Translations under genes and position numbers: made by a program
Notes under the pieces: model-generated
Database searches by the model: none
The model's input: the letters and a program-made list of their open reading frames with translations, nothing else
Told to the model about the DNA's origin: nothing
In this document: piece by piece, positions 49,323 to 53,340 of the stretch
Position numbering within the stretch: position 1 is the stretch's first letter
Layout of the letters: each line of letters begins with the position of its first letter
NCBI GenBank assembly: GCA_015068655.1
Contig: SVKC01000007.1
Location: 1-53,340 of the forward strand
Origin: Oscillospiraceae bacterium
GTDB taxonomy: Bacteria > Bacillota > Clostridia > Monoglobales > Monoglobaceae
Direction of reading: 5' to 3'
Length of the DNA stretch: 53,340 nt

Positions 49323-49910
49323 TCATTCATATATTTTTAACATAGGTTGAAGCTGTTTTCCATCAAGTGCCGCTTCCGTAGTCGGGATAATAAAATTCAT
49401 ATCCGCAACAAGGGAGTTTTCTTTGGTTTCGCTGTCATCCTGACCGAATGGCACAATATAAATATTCTTCATATTTGACAGATAACCAATATTTTTTGCA
49501 TTGTTGCCAAGTCCGTCATTTGTGGAAATTGCAATAACAACAGGTCGTTTGTTTCTAAGATGTGATTTCACAGCCATAGTAACCGAGGTATCTGCAATTC
49601 CTGTTGCAATTTTTGCCAGAGAGTTTCCTGTACATGGTGCAACCACCAGAATATCAAGCATTTTCTTTGGACCTATTGGTTCAGCATCCTTCACGGATGC
49701 AATAATTTTTCTTCCTGTTATTGATTCAAAACGTTTTCTGTTTTCTTCTGCAGTTCCGAATCTTGTATCCGTTGTATAGCTTATTTCTGACATAATAGGA
49801 ACAACGCCACGGCATTGCTGTGCAAGCTCTTCAATCTTTGGAAAAACCTTTGAAAATGTACAAAAAGAACCTGTAATAGCAAAGCCTACCGTTGCATCAC
49901 AAAGCTTCAT
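49323..49910 (-). CDS. spoVFB: Dipicolinate synthase subunit B
   Basis: A 195-residue flavoprotein-like subunit which, with SpoVFA, oxidises dihydrodipicolinate to dipicolinic acid in the mother cell. 'VGFAITGSFCTFSKVFPKIE' and 'LVVAPCTGNSLAKIATGIAD' are typical of the flavoprotein (HFCD) fold; 'NDGLGNNAKNIGYLSNMKNI' is specific to this family. Its ATG overlaps the spoVFA stop by four bases (ATGA), so the two are coupled. Dipicolinate with calcium dehydrates the spore core. Confidence 0.96.
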   Translation of the reverse strand: MKLCDATVGFAITGSFCTFSKVFPKIEELAQQCRGVVPIMSEISYTTDTRFGTAEENRKRFESITGRKIIASVKDAEPIGPKKMLDILVVAPCTGNSLAKIATGIADTSVTMAVKSHLRNKRPVVIAISTNDGLGNNAKNIGYLSNMKNIYIVPFGQDDSETKENSLVADMNFIIPTTEAALDGKQLQPMLKIYE

Positions 49911-50806
49911 TGTTTTACCTCCATTTCATCAAGTATATTGAGAATTGTACTACAAATAATGTCCCCTGCCGTTTCGGCTGCAACCTTTCCTGGCAAAGAA
50001 AGAGCCCAGATAACCTTTATACCAAGTCTTCTTGCTTCATCAAAATCCACTCCGCCAGGCTTTGAGGCAAGGTCTATAATCAGAACGTTCTTTTTGACCT
50101 TTGCCAGCAAATCAAAATCAAGTATCAAGCTGGGTGCTGTGTTGAAAATTATGTCAAATGTATCAATCACATCATCCAGAGAATAAACTGATACAGTATC
50201 ATATCCCATAGCTGATGCATACGCAAGGTCTCCTTTTTTTCGAGCTGCAACAGTAACTTTTCCGCCAATGCCGAAAAGCATCTTGCTGAGAATTTTTCCG
50301 ATACGCCCGTTTCCGATGACAAGACACCTTGAAGAATGAACGGTAAAAGGTGTTTCAGACATTGCAATTTGAATTGCACCCTCCGCTGTTGGAATTGCAT
50401 TCCGAACCGCAAGCTCTTCACGACAAAGATAGTCAACAAGCATTATACGGTGACTTTCCGCCATTGCTTTGATTTTTGGGTCGCAACGACCTGCAAAAAT
50501 ACGATTTTTTGTAGAAAAGTTTTCAAAGACTTCAGACACAGATATTGTACCCTTGAAAAAGGGTGTATTTATGTTTTTTCCGTCTGTGGAATACGGGAGC
50601 GGCAATACTATCGCATCATACGAGGTTTCTGCTTCCGAAAAATCCGTAAGAATTTGAATTTTTTTTGAAAAAAAATTTTTTTCTTCTCCGTCAAAGCCCA
50701 AAACAGATACAAAGCTCCCTTTATCGGCAAGTTTATTTATTGCATGTATCTGGCGGAGATCACCGCCGATAAACAGTATTTTTTTTGTATATGTGGAGAT
50801 ACTCAT
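49907..50806 (-). CDS. spoVFA: Dipicolinate synthase subunit A
   Basis: A 299-residue Rossmann-fold subunit of dipicolinate synthase. The N-terminal 'KKILFIGGDLRQIHAINKLA' and the second nucleotide motif 'RCLVIGNGRIGKILSKMLFG' match the family. 'IIFNTAPSLILDFDLLAKVK' and 'LIIDLASKPGGVDFDEARRL' also match. GGAGG lies 7 bases before the ATG at 50806; an in-frame ATG at 50833 is too near the promoter. A sigma-K-type promoter precedes it, in line with mother-cell expression of this operon in Bacillus. Confidence 0.96.
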   Translation of the reverse strand: MSISTYTKKILFIGGDLRQIHAINKLADKGSFVSVLGFDGEEKNFFSKKIQILTDFSEAETSYDAIVLPLPYSTDGKNINTPFFKGTISVSEVFENFSTKNRIFAGRCDPKIKAMAESHRIMLVDYLCREELAVRNAIPTAEGAIQIAMSETPFTVHSSRCLVIGNGRIGKILSKMLFGIGGKVTVAARKKGDLAYASAMGYDTVSVYSLDDVIDTFDIIFNTAPSLILDFDLLAKVKKNVLIIDLASKPGGVDFDEARRLGIKVIWALSLPGKVAAETAGDIICSTILNILDEMEVKQ

Positions 50807-50841
50807 ATATTTTCCTCCATCCAATTTAAACATTTATACTT

Positions 50842-50868
50842 TATATTATGACATTCCTTCTGTTTTGT
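50842..50868 (-). promoter_or_regulatory. Sigma-K-type promoter of spoVFAB
   Basis: On the minus strand AC (50868-50867), 16 bases, CATAATATA (50850-50842), fitting the mother-cell sigma-K consensus AC-N16-CATAnnnTA. Confidence 0.75.
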
Positions 50869-50934
50869 GTTTAAATCAAATAACATCAAACAAAAAAGAA
50901 GAGATAATTACCCCTCTTCTTTCTATCAAATACT

Positions 50935-51978
50935 TTATTCTGCTGTTTCGCTAATGTAACAGAGGTCAAAATACTTTACTCCTGAATGATTGTCAAAAAT
51001 CCACTTTTCGCCATTGAAGGTACAAAGTATTTTGCTCTCCTCCAGCTTTGTTTCGGGAATTTCACTGTCAAAATCATATTCATAAGGGCAATACAGCCTG
51101 ATTGTCAACATATACTTGTCATCGGAAACCTTTATAAAACTGTGGTCATATTCTTGGACGGGTCTGTCCCCCATGTCACCGCAGCAATTTATGTAAAGCA
51201 CATCCTCATTTTGCGGATTCAAAGACTTGATAAATTGCTTTGACAAACTTTCTGAAAAATGTCTTTTTATTTCATTTTCAAGTTTTTTCTTTGTATTGAT
51301 TTCCTTGTGTGTAACCTTTGCTCTGTATGGCATGATACTATAATCCGTTTCTGTCATATCAACATATTTCTGACAGTATATCCAATCATACCAGAAGTCA
51401 TAAGCTCTTACACAATCTGCGTAAATTATATCTTCAACAGAAACATCCTTTTCTGTTATATCCTCAGGCAGATACCTGAAATAATCATTTTCAAACTTGT
51501 AGGAAAAGAACACATTTTCGTTGTTTTTGGTAATCTTCGCAAGCTTTTTGAAGTGAAATATTAAGTCAAGATTTTTTGTTCGTTCATAACCGTTTACCAG
51601 AATCTTTGAAACAGACTCCGCATCACTCAAATCTATATCGGGAATTTGTACCATTGCTGTTGCTTGCCCCATATATGCTTCAGCTTCCATCGGTTCAATC
51701 TTTGCTGCAGCCTCATATGCATATGCAGCCTCAACAAAATGTTCATCCCTCAGTAGTCCGTCTGCAAGTCTCATTTGCTTGTTGTATTCATTGAAATATC
51801 TTGACAAGAAAACAGCAACCGCTGCAGTAGCTGTGATAACCATAATCAAAAGCACAGCAAGAATCCCTTGAAGTATTCTTTTTCCCCTTCCTTTGGAAAG
51901 TTTTTTACCACACACGGTACAGAACTTGTCTTTTTTTGAAAGCTCAGTATTACAAGCCGGACATATTTTTCTTTTCAT
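50935..51978 (-). CDS. Zinc-ribbon membrane protein of unknown function
   Basis: A 347-residue protein. An N-terminal zinc ribbon (CPACNTELSKKDKFCTVCGK) is followed by one membrane helix at about 32-52 ('ILAVLLIMVITATAAVAVFL'). The outer part begins with TPR-like helices ('LADGLLRDEHFVEAAYAYEA') and continues with a mixed domain ('YRAKVTHKEINTKKKLENEI', 'YMLTIRLYCPYEYDFDSEIP'). The cytoplasmic ribbon and external domain could sense or report, but no specific function is evident. The ATG at 51978 has AAAGG about 10 bases upstream; an earlier ATG at 52080 would overlap the GGDEF gene. It lies 40 bases after that gene, probably in the same transcript. Confidence 0.75.
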   Translation of the reverse strand: MKRKICPACNTELSKKDKFCTVCGKKLSKGRGKRILQGILAVLLIMVITATAAVAVFLSRYFNEYNKQMRLADGLLRDEHFVEAAYAYEAAAKIEPMEAEAYMGQATAMVQIPDIDLSDAESVSKILVNGYERTKNLDLIFHFKKLAKITKNNENVFFSYKFENDYFRYLPEDITEKDVSVEDIIYADCVRAYDFWYDWIYCQKYVDMTETDYSIMPYRAKVTHKEINTKKKLENEIKRHFSESLSKQFIKSLNPQNEDVLYINCCGDMGDRPVQEYDHSFIKVSDDKYMLTIRLYCPYEYDFDSEIPETKLEESKILCTFNGEKWIFDNHSGVKYFDLCYISETAE

Positions 51979-52018
51979 ATTGCACACGCCTTTCGTATAT
52001 AATGTTTCATAAATCTGT

Positions 52019-52906
52019 TTATTTAATCTTTTTCTTTGCTTCGTACAATTTTTTGTCAGCATTACCCAAAAGCTCATCAATTGGTGTCACTCCGTCATAA
52101 AGTGCAACTCCAATGCTCATTTCGATGTCATAATCGTTTCGGAAATCAATATTATCCAGCTCGGTTTTTATTGCATTTGTAACATCAATTGCCAATCCTT
52201 CTTCTGATGTATCTGTAATAATAACAAATTCATCTCCACCTATTCTAAAAACATTTGCGGAAAACTTTTTTCCAACTCTTGCAAGTGCACCTGCAACAAG
52301 AATCAAAGCTCTATCACCTTCGGGATGTCCCCATGTGTCGTTTATGTACTTAAAATTATCCAAATCACAAGCAATGATATAAAAAGAATCACTGTGTTCG
52401 CGTTCGTACTGTTTGAGTTGTTCCTTTAATTCTACATCCATTCCATAACGATTGTAAAGCTTTGTAAGGTTATCTACTTTGATTTTATTATTCTGTTCAA
52501 TTACAAACATTACTATAATAACAAAAACCAGCACAAAAGAAGCAGTATTCAAGCCACAGCTTAATGTACAAAAAGATAGAATTCCACTTGTGATACACAA
52601 AAATGTACACAGGAATTTTTTCAAGATTGTTGCATTGCATTTTGAAATTTTGAAAGTATATTTACAACAAAACCAGGTTGCCAAAAAGCTGCTTGCTCCA
52701 CACACTGCAAAACACAAATTCTGTATAGCTTCTTTTGAAATAACGTCTCCCAAAATAGAAAACAAAATCTCTGTAAGTGAAAAAAAGTATAAAAGTTTGT
52801 TTTCTATACATTGAGGCTGAAAATATTGGGTTTGAAAAAAATACAAAAAAGCAATTATCAACAGGCAAAAAAGCTTTGGTTCTGTTTCAAATAAGAAATC
52901 ATTCAT
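52019..52906 (-). CDS. Membrane-bound GGDEF diguanylate cyclase
   Basis: A 295-residue protein. The first ~135 residues contain about five hydrophobic helices ('FLFETEPKLFCLLIIAFLYF', 'FLCTFLCITSGILSFCTLSC', 'ASFVLVFVIIVMFVIEQ'). The GGDEF domain spans about 145-290, with 'DNLTKLYNRYG', 'IIACDLDNFKYINDTWGHPE' and the active-site 'VFRIGGDEFVIITDTS'. It should make c-di-GMP from GTP. No RxxD inhibitory site lies before GGDEF, so product inhibition there is unlikely. The membrane part does not match a sensor I can name. Its ATG has GGAAG upstream and a good promoter. Confidence 0.92.
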   Translation of the reverse strand: MNDFLFETEPKLFCLLIIAFLYFFQTQYFQPQCIENKLLYFFSLTEILFSILGDVISKEAIQNLCFAVCGASSFLATWFCCKYTFKISKCNATILKKFLCTFLCITSGILSFCTLSCGLNTASFVLVFVIIVMFVIEQNNKIKVDNLTKLYNRYGMDVELKEQLKQYEREHSDSFYIIACDLDNFKYINDTWGHPEGDRALILVAGALARVGKKFSANVFRIGGDEFVIITDTSEEGLAIDVTNAIKTELDNIDFRNDYDIEMSIGVALYDGVTPIDELLGNADKKLYEAKKKIK

Positions 52907-52971
52907 ATCTTTTCTTCCTTTGTATTGGTCTAATTCTATTTTGGGGTCAGGAATTATCCTGATGTGAATAC

Positions 52972-53000
52972 ATTATACACTATATTTCAGTTTTTTTCAA
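52972..53000 (-). promoter_or_regulatory. Promoter of GGDEF gene
   Basis: TTGAAA (53000-52995), 17 bases, TATAAT (52977-52972). Confidence 0.75.
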
Positions 53001-53011
53001 TAATTATATAC

Positions 53012-53044
53012 AAAAAAAGAGTTGACCGCAGATACGATCAACTC
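53012..53044 (-). terminator. Terminator of ROK-family gene
   Basis: GAGTTGA and TCAACTC pair over a 12-base loop, followed on the minus strand by seven T; 8 bases after the stop. Confidence 0.85.
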
Positions 53045-53052
53045 ATAAGCTT

Positions 53053-53340
53053 TTAACCGATTTTGGGAAGACTTGCAGCCGCAACAGACTGACCTACTCT
53101 TCTCGCTTTTTCATCCGGAATATGGAGCGTAATTTTCTTGCTGAGTTCAGGGAATTCTGTATCCAACACCTCATTCGCCTTTGCAAGGAGAATTGTACCG
53201 CCTTTGCCGCTTGTTACACGACCCATGATGAGAACATGCTTAATATCATAGAACATTGAATAATAAGCAATTGTGTAACCGAAATATGTACCGATTGTAT
53301 CATAAATATCAGCAGCACGGCTGTCGTCAGCTTCCATAAG
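53053..53340 (-). CDS. ROK-family protein, C-terminal fragment (runs off right edge)
   Basis: The last ~95 codons of a minus-strand gene whose start lies beyond the window; the frame is open to the edge, so the Met at 53337 is internal. 'YDTIGTYFGYTIAYYSMFYD', 'VLIMGRVTSGKGGTILLAKA' and 'DEKARRVGQSVAAASLPKIG' match the C-terminal part of ROK-family proteins, with the GRVTSG turn in place of the usual GG(V/I)...G. Whether it is a kinase or a repressor depends on the missing part. Confidence 0.75.
   Translation of the reverse strand, partial: LMEADDSRAADIYDTIGTYFGYTIAYYSMFYDIKHVLIMGRVTSGKGGTILLAKANEVLDTEFPELSKKITLHIPDEKARRVGQSVAAASLPKIG

Overview
The window looks like a chromosome segment of an anaerobic, endospore-forming Clostridia bacterium (Bacillota, most likely an Oscillospirales/Ruminococcaceae-type gut organism). 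This rests on AT-rich DNA, AAGGAGG-type ribosome sites and TTGACA-17-TATAAT promoters. It also rests on a sporulation set (spoIVA, spoIVB, spo0A, a GerQ-like protein, ytxC, spoVFA/B), the long Alu-type SRP RNA, HPr with both His15 and Ser46 plus HprK, MurT/GatD, WhiA, DAP dehydrogenase and the [FeFe]-hydrogenase maturase HydF. The species cannot be fixed by reading alone.

Layout. 1-1.75 kb (minus): an accessory-looking cassette of an unknown 356-aa protein, a 60-aa cationic membrane peptide, an XRE repressor and the start of a HipA-like gene, behind a good promoter with a perfect 39-bp palindrome next to it. 1.9-3.2 kb: spoIVA without its usual last ~80 residues. 3.3-7.1 kb (plus): HAD phosphatase, lipid kinase, hydF, nucleotidyltransferase. 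7.2-12.2 kb: spoIVB (minus), a 35-codon Asn-rich minigene (minus) with a forespore-type promoter, a GerQ-like protein, murT-gatD, spo0A. 12.3-15.7 kb (minus): galM, a THUMP methyltransferase, phosphofructokinase. 16-22.2 kb (plus): MacA-MacB-like ABC exporter plus an SLH-domain protein. 22.3-24.5 kb: two COG0523-type proteins, one with a His/Cys-rich arm and one fused to a YcgQ-like domain. 24.5-32.4 kb (plus): an asparagine synthetase with a degenerate glutaminase site, RluA, HPr, UvrC, a GME-fold protein, YtxC and a Xer recombinase between two related hairpins. 32.4-37.6 kb: ldh (minus), ROK glucokinase (plus), a MITE-like repeat, and nadE, HIRAN and sulP (minus). 37.7-47.5 kb (minus): ybaB, dnaX, SRP RNA, a CDF transporter, dnaE, whiA, murB, hprK. 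47.7-48.1 kb (plus): tRNA-Asp, tRNA-Thr and an array of hairpins punctuated by CGATAT/ATATCG. 48.2-53.3 kb (minus): ddh, spoVFB-spoVFA behind a sigma-K-type promoter, a zinc-ribbon membrane protein, a GGDEF protein, and the end of a ROK-family gene.

How the genes fit together. Sugar uptake and fermentation (glucokinase, PFK, GalM, LDH, HPr/HprK), peptidoglycan building and its amidation (MurB, Ddh, MurT/GatD) and replication/repair (DnaE, DnaX, UvrC) are housekeeping. DAP metabolism and dipicolinate synthase link wall and spore chemistry. Most unusual are the truncated spoIVA beside the accessory cassette, the Asn-rich forespore minigene, the Ser-for-Cys asparagine synthetase with an inverted repeat across its promoter and ribosome site, the paired dyads around xer, and the CGATAT hairpin array.
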